From contig JBBMKC010211927.1 in the NCBI GenBank assembly GCA_037834085.1, positions 1 through 23,243 on the forward strand: a stretch of DNA of 23,243 bases, written 5' to 3'. Positions 1-9,925 of this stretch are shown here, one piece after another. How positions within the stretch are numbered: position 1 is the stretch's first letter; every line of letters begins with the position of its first letter. The notes beneath the pieces were generated by a model. The model searched no databases. It saw only the letters and a program-made list of their open reading frames with translations, and was not told the origin of the DNA. The position numbers and the translations under genes were made by a program. Origin of the DNA: Bipalium vagum. Its lineage: Eukaryota; Platyhelminthes; Tricladida; Geoplanidae.

Positions 1-75
1 AAAATATATTTTTCTGTAAAAAAGCAGTCTTTGTTTTTCTAATAAAAAAACGCACGAACTTTCCGGACAACCCAA
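1..75. mobile_element. End of a mariner transposon (terminal inverted repeat)
   Basis: The stretch 51-75 read outward on the minus strand begins TTGGGTTGTCCGGAAAGTTC, which resembles the terminal repeat of mariner elements as I recall it. It is followed at 76-77 by TA, the dinucleotide these elements duplicate on insertion. Only the end is in view; the body and the other terminus would lie to the left of the window. No transposase coding is visible here. Family assignment is from memory of the motif, not from an alignment. Confidence 0.55.
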
Positions 76-77
76 TA

Positions 78-940
78 GTATAAGAATCATTAAAGTTTAT
101 GACAAGAATAAAATTTACAAATTTAAGAGACTTGCACAAAGTTGTAAAATAAGAATCATTGAAGTTTATTTATTTAACTTCTAGCTAGATAAATTTTCTT
201 ATATTGTTAGTGGTTCATTGTTTTTTATTTGATTTGGGTCGGTGATTGCTGTGAACTTTTGATATTTTTTGAACTTCTATGAGATTCCAGAAAGAATATT
301 AACTATTTGGAATAAGACTGAATTAATCCACTGTTTTCTGCGAATTTATGAGCAGTAATCCGTTAAAAGGAATGCAAAATTAACGAAAGAACTAGAGCGC
401 AAAACAAGATAAAAAGAAATGCATATACCGAGTACCGATTAGAGATTCTAGTCAAGGATGAGATTCAGATCACAGTAATAATTTTTTGTGAAATTGTAAT
501 AAAAAATGGAATTTTAGATAAAAATATTCAAGTTATTTTTTTTTACAACTTTTTGATCTCTCGTCTAAATATTAACCTTAATAACAAAAGCCACGTTATT
601 TTAACGACTTTATTCATAATCTCTAAAACCTATTATCACGCGGTATTTGTGAATTTAGTAAGGTCTCTCAAATTTCAGCGAAACCAAAAATTTTAAACAA
701 CCGTCAATTTATGTGTCAATACAATCAAAAGTCAGTGACATTATCTCATTTTTAAAAATCAATGATATCATCAGATAAAACAGCTATTACAGTGACTTTC
801 TCTTAAAATGCCAATCTATATATTTGAATGGAATCAGCTGTTATGCACCCATATACAACCCCATTAAAAAATGTACAATATTTATATTTAAATCAATAAA
901 ATCATTCAAAGCCGTTCAATATATACTCTCTCTTCTCTTT
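78..940. other. AT-rich non-coding stretch, 3' flank of the NYN gene
   Basis: No convincing exon, RNA gene or repeat is visible. The short open frame at 824-1033 on the plus strand only mirrors the last exon of the minus-strand gene. No AATAAA was noticed on the minus strand in the first 100 bases below the stop at 941, so the 3' end of that transcript is not defined. Confidence 0.5.
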
Positions 941-2461
941 TCAGAGGCTTCCCGCCAAGAGCATCGGTCTTTTCCTTTTGGCCTTTTTAACAATCTGAGA
1001 ATATTTTATCTGCAACGCAGAAAACGATTTTAGCCTTTTCCTTTTTTTAAAGGAATGAGAATTCTGTGACGGTTTTACGTCCATCGACAGAATTGTACTC
1101 AATTTCGGTCCCAATTGACCCTTCGGGTCATCTGGGATTATAAATAGATCACCAACAAAAGTATAGGGTATCAATCTGGAAAAACAGCAGATGAAGCATG
1201 AAATTATAAATATTTGTTTTTTAATATTCAAAAATAATCTTTAATAGCAAAATTACGAATAAAAATATACAGAATAATAACAGGTCTTTACCTATTAATA
1301 ATAATATCTTTAAATTTATTTACATGGAAGAGGTCACGAAACTGATCGTTACTTATCACAACCCCGTTATGTCCAAGAGCTGCTTCCAAAATCAATCTGA
1401 TAATTGCAATTAAGTCAGATCAATTATTAAGGTAAAAAAACTAACTTGTCATCGTAAGAGGTCTCCCTTTTATTGTTTATTATTCTAGACGGAGTGTAAA
1501 TCAAATGTTTTGACTTCTCCAATTGATCAAATATTTTTCCACCTTCCATTTGTCGATGCCTTGGAATCAGTGCATATATGCGTTTGTGACCGCGCTGTTT
1601 GAAGTAGTTGACTGCGATGTAGACGCCTCTCGGACTGAAATTTCCACACCCATGCCTATTTTTAAAATTTAAATCGTTGTGAAGTTATGAAGAACATACG
1701 AGAACGCCACGTTGTTGCCGTCGACTATAACTGGACGTAAAGCTTTTTCTGAGTACTGGATAATAACATTCAAACATTACATAAATTTACTTGAACAAGT
1801 ATGTTTCTTTGGAGTCAGAATGACCCGCCTCTCACTTATACCAATCATCTGATTATCTTCGTCGTCTTCCATAGACAAGTCAATCACATTATTACCGACC
1901 TCTGATCTAAAAGAATTTCCCATACTGACATTGACAATCTCAATATCGTCAGAATTTTCTAACAAATTTAATAAGAGTTTCTGTGATTTGACTGAGAGGA
2001 ACTGATCAAGTAAAATATTTTCTCTTCCCGAAAGCACTAATAATCTTTCAAACTCATTTTCCGGCAATACATCATTTTTACACAAACTATCCCAATTAAT
2101 GTATTTAAGCAGCAAATTATATGACATTTCAGCATATGCTTTATTTCCGTGTACAAGAAGTTCATCATCTTTTAAAATTACAATTACTCTATTTTTTCTT
2201 TGAAAATAAAATTTGATATCATTAAATGTAAAGAGACTTCGCAAACTCTGGCATATTTTCATCCTCAATTTAATATTGTTTTTGAGAAAAAACCCAAAAA
2301 AGATCTAAATTACCTAAAATAAAATTTTTAAAATAAAAAAATACCTTAGCATCTTCAGCATTTGTTATAAGTTCATTATTTCTAATAGAAACTGGGATGT
2401 TAAATACTGATTTTATGTGAAATAGTAGATCCTCCAAAAAAGGTATATCTAAGATATTCAT
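941..2461 (-). CDS. KH-NYN endoribonuclease, N4BP1/KHNYN/Regnase group, six exons
   Basis: I read six exons on the minus strand: 2461-2345, 2247-1791, 1748-1700, 1655-1446, 1396-1292 and 1175-941. All introns are GT-AG (42-116 bases) and phases agree throughout, giving 390 residues. Residues 1 to about 95 look like the KH-like region of N4BP1-type proteins; about 100-190 is an acidic, serine-rich linker; about 194-345 is a NYN/Zc3h12a RNase domain. The acidic residues expected at the metal site are present: D201 in VIVDGNN, D276-D277 in SYDDK, D295 and D299 in ISNDQFRD. The GDLFIIPDDPKGQLGPKL segment matches the end of the Regnase catalytic domain. The CCCH zinc finger that follows it in Regnase-1 is absent; the tail is basic (FKKRKRLKSF, KKAKRKR). 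The ATG at 2461 is chosen because a stop lies just upstream in frame. By family it should cut mRNA or viral RNA. Domain calls are firm for NYN, weaker for KH. Confidence 0.85.
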
Positions 2462-2479
2462 ATATTTCAAAATGTACAA

Positions 2480-2880
2480 AATTTAAACAATCTTAATTGA
2501 AATTAAAGAAAGCAATTTTTAATTTTTAACATTTTAAAATTATTGAAAATACTAATTAAATTACTAATTAGTTAAAAAATAGAAAATTAATTTAAATTTA
2601 AAATCAAGAGGAAAATTTAACATAATTCAAAAATACTTATTAATATCACAGACTAAATAATAACTTTACAAGCTAATGTTGAGGTTGATTTTCTAATTAT
2701 CTTTAGATAATTATTTAAATTTATTTTTGTGAATTTCTGAAAGAAGTTCACACAGAATTGTGTTATTTCGGAAGTAAGAAAATATTACATTACTTAAAGG
2801 ACCTATATTTCTGGCCGTCGAGATGGAGCTCGATCAATACATGCTTTAAAACCTGTATTATATAGGCAAAACACAACTGG
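2480..2880. other. AT-rich stretch upstream of the NYN gene
   Basis: This lies 5' of the minus-strand NYN gene and must hold its promoter and untranslated leader, but no defined element is visible. Repeated AATTTAAATTT-type runs give it a very low GC content. No additional coding exon joins the ATG at 2461, since the frame is closed just upstream and no acceptor lies between. Confidence 0.4.
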
Positions 2881-3400
2881 GATCAGAACCGCACAAATGA
2901 GATTCTAAGTTCAAGAGGAATTTCACATTTAATAGAACAAATTGCAATTGACGTTACCTACATGAATAAAGCCAGACAAGTCCATCTTTAAGATCGTAAT
3001 GAGTCAGTGGTAGACCAAATTAGGTAGACCAAAAAGTATTTTGACAGATTAAGGGAGGAATTTTGAAATTTTATGGTTACAGCAAAAACGGAAGAAACTG
3101 GAAACTAAGCATAAATTCAGCTCATTCTATAACTATCAATCAAATGGATTATTCGAGAGTAATAAGGACTCTCCGGGACTTGATCATTTCACCGTTAAAA
3201 GGGAAGACGTAAAGAAAAAAATGGACGAATTGTTACCAAGAATCGAATTCATTATTAATACTTCCCGACAGAGTTTATTTTGAAATCGTTTTGGGTTACA
3301 AGGTAGATCTACATGCCGATGTAGAGGATCACAAGTACTGAAATTGTCAAGCAAGCCAGAAGGAAGAAAATTTATATCTCCACATCAAATTAAATTGAAT
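2880..3400 (+). mobile_element. Ty3/Gypsy retroelement fossil, integrase region
   Basis: Translation of the plus strand here gives pieces that resemble the core of a Ty3/Gypsy integrase: a segment like NYQSNGLFERVIRTL (family pattern NGLVERxNRTL) followed by one like DELLPRIEFIINTSRQ. The remnant is broken by several disruptions and covers only part of pol. No LTRs, gag or reverse transcriptase of the same orientation were found next to it. It is an old, inactive copy. Its left edge is uncertain and its right edge abuts the virus-like fossil. Confidence 0.55.
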
Positions 3401-3544
3401 ATAATGTAATCGTAGAAAATTATAATAAATTATAAAATTATTTTATTTTAACTATTTCCCTTTAACTACGTTAAATAGAAAAATAGAAGAAACAAACAAA
3501 AAAGAGAAGATGTGATAAATATTTTATATGAAATGGAAAGAAAA

Positions 3545-3654
3545 ATATTCGATGTTGAAGGGGAGATAAGAAATTTAAAAATTGCATCTTTTGGAGGAAA
3601 TAATCAAAAAAATATGCAAACAAATATTTATGAAAATAATCAGGATATAAATTG
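3545..3654 (+). pseudogene. Short remnant frame near the left end of the virus-like fossil
   Basis: An open stretch reads like the charged, coiled C-terminal part of a protein (MERKIFDVEGEIRNL and onward). I do not recognise the family. It is placed in the virus-like fossil because of composition and position. It is an isolated remnant with no clear start. Confidence 0.3.
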
Positions 3655-3963
3655 ACTTTTATTTGAAAATGAAATGAACTAAATGAAAATTTTTAGTTTT
3701 TAGAAAAAATATATTTTTTATTTTTATTTATTTATAAAAATAGTATTTATATAGATTTTTATTTAAAATCGTACCTATTTTAGAAAACAGTAACCACAGA
3801 TAATTTCTATGGTAATTAAATATAAACCGTTTTCAGTTGACCTAATTATATTTGTAACTTCAACTCCAACTAAAACTCTCAAAAATTAATAATTTTATTT
3901 ATATTTGTACTATGCGAAAACAATAGTGTAGTGTTTAAATAAAAATAAAAAATAATTTGATCT

Positions 3964-4027
3964 AAATCAGCAGCCGTGAAGAAAATCAACAACCATGAAG
4001 GAAATCAGCAAGCGCTAAGGAAAGCAG
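3964..4027. repeat. Tandem repeat, 19-base unit, three copies
   Basis: Three consecutive imperfect units are visible: AAATCAGCAGCCGTGAAGA (3964-3982), AAATCAACAACCATGAAGG (3983-4001) and AAATCAGCAAGCGCTAAGG (4002-4020), with the first bases of a fourth (AAAGCAG). It is much richer in GC than its surroundings and sits just before the structural pieces of the virus-like fossil. Confidence 0.8.
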
Positions 4028-4101
4028 TTCACATTATTTATAAACATGTAAAAATATATAAAATCATTTATATACAAAAAATTTTTTCATTTTTTTAAAA
4101 A

Positions 4102-4470
4102 ATGGCAACTGAAATTACAAAAGAGAAATTAAAAAATATAATTGATATACGAAAAGGATTAATTATTACTTTTAATAGAGATAAAAAATACTTATCATAA
4201 AAAATTATGAACGAAATTAAAGAAAAAATAAATGAAACCGAAGAATATAAAGAAGGAGGAATTCGCGGAGCTCACACCACTCCTTTAATTCCAATTCTTG
4301 GAGCTATATTCGCAGGATTAGGAGCAGCTGGTGGAGTTGCAACAACTGTTCAAAAAGTAAAAGAAACTCAAAAAACAGATTTTGAGAAAAAGAAATTACA
4401 AATGGAAATTGATAAATTGAAACCGAGCGACACCCAAAGAACAATCAACTGGAGCTGGACTTTTTTATAA
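4102..4470 (+). pseudogene. Capsid-associated small protein remnant of the virus-like fossil
   Basis: An open frame of 87 codons starts at 4207. It has a charged N-terminus and then a glycine/alanine-rich hydrophobic segment, GGIRGAHTTPLIPILGAIFA at about residues 18-37, followed by a lysine-rich helix. This resembles small virion core or membrane-active proteins of adenovirus-like elements, where such proteins accompany the protease. A short separate frame lies just upstream at 4102-4200. The family call is tentative; the fossil is inactive. Confidence 0.45.
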
Positions 4471-4607
4471 CCCATATTTTGGAAAAGGATTAAGAGATTC
4501 AATTTTAAATTCTTTTGAATACAAAAATTAGAGAAATCTCAAAGAAAAGAATTAAAAGAATTATTGAAGAAAATGTATAAAAAAAGTTAAGATTTCGAAA
4601 CAAGGAA

Positions 4608-5280
4608 ATGGTCTATTTTTTGATCCTTATGAGAGCAGTTCCTAAAATAATAATTCATATTTTTTTTCTCAATATAAATTTTTTCATGGGAAACTTAATT
4701 TTATTTTTTAAAAAAATGTCTCGATTTAAGATTAAGAAAATTAACTTGCTTTTAGAATTCAAACGAAGTCCTTATAAAAGCTTGCTTTCATTTTTTTGTA
4801 AATATGGATTTATTTCAACATCAAATTTTGATTTAATTGATATTGCTGAAGATTTGGAAATCCCCTTAAAAGTTTTGATGCGGGATGAAATCCCTTGTGT
4901 TTTTAAAAACACGAAAGATGAACTCAAAGAAAAACATATTAAACAAGAAATACCCTTAATTATTAATTATCAAAATACAAATCAAAAAGGGGTTCATTGG
5001 GTTGGTTATTTTCATAATTTTTATTTTGATTCTTATGGTTTATCTCCATTAGAAAAAATTAGAAAAACATGTAAAAGAGTACAACAAATTTGATTTTCAA
5101 TCTGAAACAGATTTGGAATATTGTTGGCAATTATCTTTATATGTTTTATATCATTTGTATATGAGCGAAGCTCATGAGCCAAAGGCAACCAATAATAAAA
5201 AATTTGAGAAACTTCATGAGAGCTTCGATCACATTTTAGAAGAAATAGAAAATATTATTTTTGAGAAGTTGAAACTAAAA
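4608..5280 (+). pseudogene. Adenain-like cysteine protease remnant of the virus-like fossil
   Basis: The translated segment around 4998-5060 contains the pattern HWVGYFHNFYFDSYGLSP, which corresponds to the catalytic His and following Asp-Ser-Tyr-Gly region of adenovirus-type maturation proteases (C5 peptidases), also carried by Polintons and adintoviruses. In those viruses the enzyme processes capsid proteins inside the new particle. The region is broken and should be treated as a fossil. Confidence 0.6.
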
Positions 5281-5288
5281 ATTAAAAA

Positions 5289-5633
5289 ATGCAAGATGAT
5301 GAAGTTTTTGTTAATATTGCTGAAAATGGAGAATATATTTATACTAAAACTAAACCACCAATTTATTATGATGATTATGATAATGAAGAAATAAACGAAA
5401 TAAATGAAGAAATTAAAAATATTCAAATTGACTTAGAAAATAAATTTTTAAATGTTACTGAAGATTCAACGAAAGGAATTTTAAATATGAATAATAATAA
5501 AATAATAAATATGCCTAATCCTATTAATGATAATGATGTTGTAAATTTAAAATGTTTAAAAGAGACAGAACAAAAAATATTAAACCAAATTTTTGAAAAT
5601 AAAAAAATGATTAATATAAATAATAAAATATAA
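5289..5633 (+). pseudogene. Fibre-like structural protein remnant of the virus-like fossil
   Basis: An open stretch of 114 codons is acidic at first and then has the run GILNMNNNKIINMPNPINDN followed by DVVNLKCL. This resembles the hinge common in viral and phage fibre proteins, where a short beta repeat precedes a coiled coil (pattern: NkItnlpdPtnptDavnkkYvd). The end is a lysine/asparagine-rich helix. This is resemblance in pattern only. It sits directly after the protease remnant, a typical place for structural genes in such viruses. Confidence 0.45.
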
Positions 5634-5989
5634 AAGGTTTTATTTTTAATTTTATTTTGTTTAAACAAAACTTTCATAATTATAAAAAACAATTAAAAGA
5701 TATAATAAATAAAACTACATTAAATTTAGAGAAAATCTCCTTTCAAAATTTTAATAAAGAAAGAAAAAAATAAAAATATTCTGATATAGAAATAAAGTAT
5801 AAATCTATAGAAAAGATGTTAATGAAATGCGAATTATGTGTGTAAAGCGAACAGATTTAAAATTTTTATAAGAGAACATAAAAATTCTCGAAAAAATTTC
5901 AAGATTTTTCAGATTTTATAAATAATATTAAATTAAAATTAAAACAATATTTAGCAGTTGATGATTATAAAAAAAATCTATGAAAAATT

Positions 5990-6760
5990 TAAGTGAGCTG
6001 TCGGTTCTAGCACTGAAGGTGAGCCATTCGTTTGGCATTCTTACTGGAATCAACAAACAGTATATATTTTGAAAAATTAAAAATCAATATAAACAGTTTT
6101 GGATATTTTAATGGAGACAGAACATTTTTTTGAAAGATGAATTTACAATAATATTAGTTGCAGATAAAAATGAATACATAAACAGTATAGTTGTAAATTT
6201 TGGAACAACAAATAATCATAATGTTTTTGGTTGGTACACTTATAGGAATTATTTTATGGTGAATGGAAAATCTTTAGAAAAAAGTTTGTTATAAGTTATA
6301 AAGGAACTGATTTAATATTTCTAAGATTTGCTCAATTGATTTGGTATGATAAAAAAAAGAAATTTTATTTATTTTATAATTCAGAAAATAAATTTGAATC
6401 CATTTGTAAAACGCGTAGCTTTACTAAAGGTAGAAAAACTAATTTTTCATTTAAAATTAATTTAGAAAATATAAAAATTTATGAGATTATGGTTTTTCAT
6501 AGATATTTACAAAATAATGAATTAAAAGAAATTGAAATTTTTATGAAACAATTTTATCCTAATATAAGGTATGATGTAAAATTCTATTTTTTAAATGGAA
6601 GAACCAAGTGCACCTTTTGAAAAAATGCATCCAAATTTAAAAAATAAATTTATTTATGATGATGAAAATTTTGAATCGGATAGATTTTCAAACCCTTTAA
6701 TTGAAAAACTTGAAAAATTAAAAATTGAAAATTTTATGAATGAGAAAAAAAATTAGAAGA
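5990..6760 (+). pseudogene. Possible lectin/LamG-like attachment protein remnant of the fossil
   Basis: Open frames here, including 94 codons at 6336-6620, read as beta-rich sequence ending in IKIYEIMVFHRYL and NNELKEIEIFM. Concanavalin/LamG-like domains often end in this way, with a strand, then 'L s..Ei..i..yl'. Such domains serve as receptor-binding ends of fibres. The match is by eye and weak. The region is decayed. Confidence 0.35.
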
Positions 6761-6799
6761 CTAGCTTACACATTATCGAAAATAAAAATTTAAATATAC

Positions 6800-7236
6800 A
6801 AAAATAGGTTCTCATTTAAAATTAGGAAGTACTTGCATAACAGTAATTGTTGGAGTTGGAACAGCAGTAATGACAGGAATTTCAACTTTAAGAGTTGGAT
6901 TAATATTTTATATTCCTATTGGTACTGGAATTTTTGAAGTTGTAAATTTATTTATTTTTAAAAACCTAACATCTAAAAGAAAAAAACTTTAAAGAGAAAT
7001 TTGTGAATCAATAGAAAATTCAATTAGTAAACTTTATATTTTTCAAATGAAAGCATCAGAAGATAAAATATTAACTAATGAAGAAATTAAACAAGCAAAA
7101 TAAATAATTCAAGAATGTAAAGAAAATATTTTAAAAATTAAATCAGGAAATATTATTGAAAATGTTAAAAATGAAACAGAGAAAGAATTGAAAAATGAAT
7201 TGAAAAGAGTATCTAAAAATGTAAACAGTTTATAAA
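6800..7236 (+). pseudogene. Membrane-protein remnant of the virus-like fossil
   Basis: The translation begins with a long hydrophobic stretch rich in Gly, Val, Ile and Thr (about 6840-6960), which would form one or two membrane segments, followed by a charged helical tail rich in Lys and Glu. Polinton-like viruses carry small membrane proteins of unknown role. I cannot assign a family. The region is broken. Confidence 0.35.
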
Positions 7237-7439
7237 AATAATTTTTATTTTTATTTTTAAAAAATGAGTGCTTTATATAATGGTAAAATTTTTTAATTAA
7301 ATAAAATTTTACATTTATTAGAAATTTTTCCTATTTTAAAAAATATTGAAATTCAATCTCTTCAAGATATTTATGATTTTTTGGAAATAAAATATTATGA
7401 ATTTCCTTGGGAATAATTATTTTAATTTTTTATTTTAAA

Positions 7440-8190
7440 AAATCGAAATGGATGCAAATTAAAATTCAATCGATCTTAAAAAAGAATAGAAAAATTAAAA
7501 AAATTACAAGAAGTAAAAAAGAAATTTGAAACTAATCAATTAAATCAATGGAAAGTAGAAAGAGGAATTCAAAAGATTTAACAATTGTTCATAAACCTTT
7601 TACTGATGCAGTTAATAAATCTAAACAAGAAACAAAAATTTTACAAAACGAAAAAGAACAAATAGACAAAGACAAACTAGCTAAAAATACTTCTTTTGGA
7701 AATTGGAAAACAAAAAAAGATCGAAGCTTAAATTAAAGATGAAACAACTTATAATATTTTTTATAAAAAAATTGATCAACCTCCACAATATGAAAATTTT
7801 AATTTTGAAAACAATTTTTGTATTAATGCTGCTTTACCATTAACAATAAAACCCTCAATTGAAAAGAATATTTAACAATAAATAAAGTTTCTTGTTAAAA
7901 TATTCAAAATTGGTAATAAAATTAATTTTAGCATACAAAATGAACCAAATTCAGGAGTCTTATCGGAATGTTTAAAATCATTAATTGAAGGTGAAGATTA
8001 TGATAATATTTTTTATAATAACTGAACAAGAGATTATAGTTTAAAAGATTTGAATAATTATATATATTTAATACAATATATTAAAGGATTTATGAATAAA
8101 ATTTATATAAAAAATATTCAAACTAAAATCAATGAATTAGAAAATATAAAAGGAAAAGGTGAAGGTTATAGAATTTATAAATCTTGAATA
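7440..8190 (+). pseudogene. Unassigned late-region remnants of the virus-like fossil
   Basis: Several short frames follow each other, the longest 62 codons at 7548-7736, rich in Lys, Asn and Glu. I do not recognise any. They are taken as pieces of one or two structural proteins because orientation and composition match the preceding pieces. They end where the minus-strand polymerase piece begins. Confidence 0.3.
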
Positions 8191-8194
8191 TATA

Positions 8195-8930
8195 TGAATA
8201 TATATCTGAATTTATATCCTTTGGAACCTTTAAAACCAAATGTTTCTGGAAAAGCTTTTAATGGACATAAAGTAAAACTTACTGAATCCACAAATCTTAT
8301 ATTAAAATGTTTTATTTTCATGAATGTGATTTTACTTCCTGAGCTAATTTTTTCAACTGGTAATTTAATTTGTATTAACCAACCTTATATTGGTTATCGT
8401 ATCCTTTTGCATAATGTGCTATAAAAGTATATTTTTCAAAATCTTTATAAATAAAGAATTTTAAAAAAGTATCAACTAAAGAAATTGAGTCTTCAATTAT
8501 TATTTCTTCTATAAATTCTATATTATCTAAAATATTTTCAACTGTTAAATTTTCTAAATTTTCAGTAATAAGTTTAAAATATGATATTATGTTTGTTTGA
8601 ATTTTAAAATATTTTTTTCTTTCCTAATCATAAGCAATTGCATAATTCATTTCATGAAAACCAGCTGTTTCTTGTGTTGCTTCAAAATTAAAAAATATAT
8701 ATTTATTACTTTGTTTAAATTTTCCTTCATTATTTTTTAAATAAGATTTGTGATTATTGAATGAAGATTTGTATTTTTCATCACAAATTGGGCAATTCTT
8801 ATAACCACATTTGTGTTGATATGATTTAAAATATTTTTCATTACAAATATCACAAACTTTTTTATTTCTATAAGATTTACAATTAGTTGTTTAGCATGTA
8901 TGCTGATTTTGAAATCCTATTAAACAATCA
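8195..8930 (-). pseudogene. Protein-primed family B DNA polymerase remnant, exonuclease part
   Basis: Minus-strand translation gives segments resembling the 3'-5' exonuclease domain of protein-primed PolB of Polintons and adintoviruses: a piece like IFFNFEATQETAG (family Exo I pattern DxE) preceded by paired-cysteine motifs (VCDICNEKYFKSY and CPICDEKYKSSF), and later FIAHYAKGYD (Exo II-like) and IRFVDSVSF. In the family this enzyme copies the viral genome from a protein primer. Only this part of the polymerase is seen; the polymerase palm is not. The copy is broken. Confidence 0.6.
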
Positions 8931-8937
8931 TGACAAT

Positions 8938-8996
8938 ATGTATAATAAATAATATATATATAAATAATATATATATAATAATATGTATATAAAAGT
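8938..8996. repeat. AT microsatellite, AAATAATATATATAT-type
   Basis: A simple run of TA and AAT units interrupts the polymerase region of the virus-like fossil. The unit AAATAATATATATAT appears twice. Likely replication slippage. Confidence 0.7.
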
Positions 8997-9059
8997 TTGT
9001 TTTTCAAAATTTTCATTTCCTTTAAATAAAATAGATTCATTATTATTATTAATATTATA

Positions 9060-9749
9060 AACGATAATCCTTACATTTAAAAAATTTTAAAAATTTTTAA
9101 TATCTTCAATATTATTTTCAGTTTTTTAATTTCTATTTGAGCCATATTAAGTAATTTTATTGCCCATTCTTCTTGAATTGGTTCACCTAGTTTAATATAC
9201 CTCATTCTATTATCTTGTTTGGAAAAGTTAAAATAGTTTTTATTTATTTCATTATCACAAGTTAAAGAAGTTATTATCGATCTTGCTAAACAGATTTTAT
9301 TATTATTTTGAATTATTAAATTTTTAGAATTTTTTCCACTATAAAATCATCGTTTCTTCCTGTTCCAACTGGTATTGGTATAGTTAAAAATTTAAAAGTT
9401 ACATCTTCAATATTTATTGTTTATTCTGATTGTAAACGTTTTTCTAATTTTGTAAATAATTGATTTACTACTTCATCCTTTTAACATAAAGGAAAACCAC
9501 TCAACTAAAAAAATATTTATTTGTCCCCAGTACATTTTATTTTCGACTTTTTCTTTTATCTTCATTTCTACATTCTTTACATTTATTTCTTTCAACTTCA
9601 AAATCTGATAAAGATAAACATTGATTACAATAATTACAATTTTTATAAGTATTGTTGTTCTCATATTTTTCTTTTGTATTTTGATAATTATTAAAATTAA
9701 TATTATAATGACATAATATAATATTCTTCAAAAATTCTTGATTATTCAT
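9060..9749 (-). pseudogene. Cys-rich upstream part of the polymerase-side gene of the fossil
   Basis: The 70-codon frame at 9749-9537 (reading minus) includes CNYCNQCLSLSDFEVERNKC followed by KECRNEDKRK, a CxxC...CxxC cluster that would form a zinc ribbon. Such motifs are common in Polinton-like and giant-virus proteins, often as small HNH-like or polymerase-linked domains. It lies directly upstream of the polymerase piece in the same orientation. A second short frame overlaps it. Treated as a fossil. Confidence 0.4.
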
Positions 9750-9767
9750 TTTTTAAAATAAAAAATA

Positions 9768-9884
9768 ACATTTTTATTTTTTAAAATTATTTGTACTGGG
9801 GACAAATATATATTTTTATTATAAAAAAACATTTTTATTTTTTTAAAATATTTGTACTGGGGACAAAATTAATATTTTTCATCA
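9768..9884. repeat. 61-base direct repeat, two copies, with a GTACTGGGGACAAA core
   Basis: Two adjacent copies start at 9768 and 9829. Each has ACATTTTTATTTTTT, then ATTTGTACTGGGGACAAA (9789-9806; 9850-9867), then an AT run. The core is GC-rich against the AT background. A third core, inverted, lies at 9520-9534 (TTTGTCCCCAGTACA) inside the Cys-rich minus-strand region. This could be a terminal or promoter element of the virus-like fossil. Confidence 0.75.
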
Positions 9885-9925
9885 TTTTTTATTGATTATT
9901 TTTTAATGATTTTTTTGATATTTAT

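Larger units (their letters stand above)
3480..9890. mobile_element. Polinton/adintovirus-like DNA virus fossil
   Basis: A run of decayed frames shares the gene content of Polinton-like viruses (adintoviruses): a small glycine/alanine-rich capsid-associated protein, an adenain-type cysteine protease, a fibre-like protein, further structural or membrane pieces on the plus strand, and a protein-primed DNA polymerase piece on the minus strand. It is broken by many interruptions (probably a dozen or more), yet several frames remain open for 80-160 codons, so it looks middle-aged rather than ancient. I did not recognise the double-jelly-roll major capsid protein, the packaging ATPase or an integrase, so the copy is partial. 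Ends are not defined by a clear inverted repeat pair. Base composition is even more AT-rich than the host genes. Confidence 0.65.

Noticed and set aside
941-1231. A stand-alone secreted or neuropeptide-like precursor (MNIKKQIFIISCFICCF... with dibasic sites).
   Set aside because: The first part is intron sequence. An acceptor at 1176 joins the frame to upstream NYN exons, and the remainder matches the end of the NYN domain.
5229-5692. Minus-strand frames rich in Ile and Phe (5229-5426 and 5423-5692).
   Set aside because: They are antisense shadows of AT-rich plus-strand remnants in the virus-like fossil.
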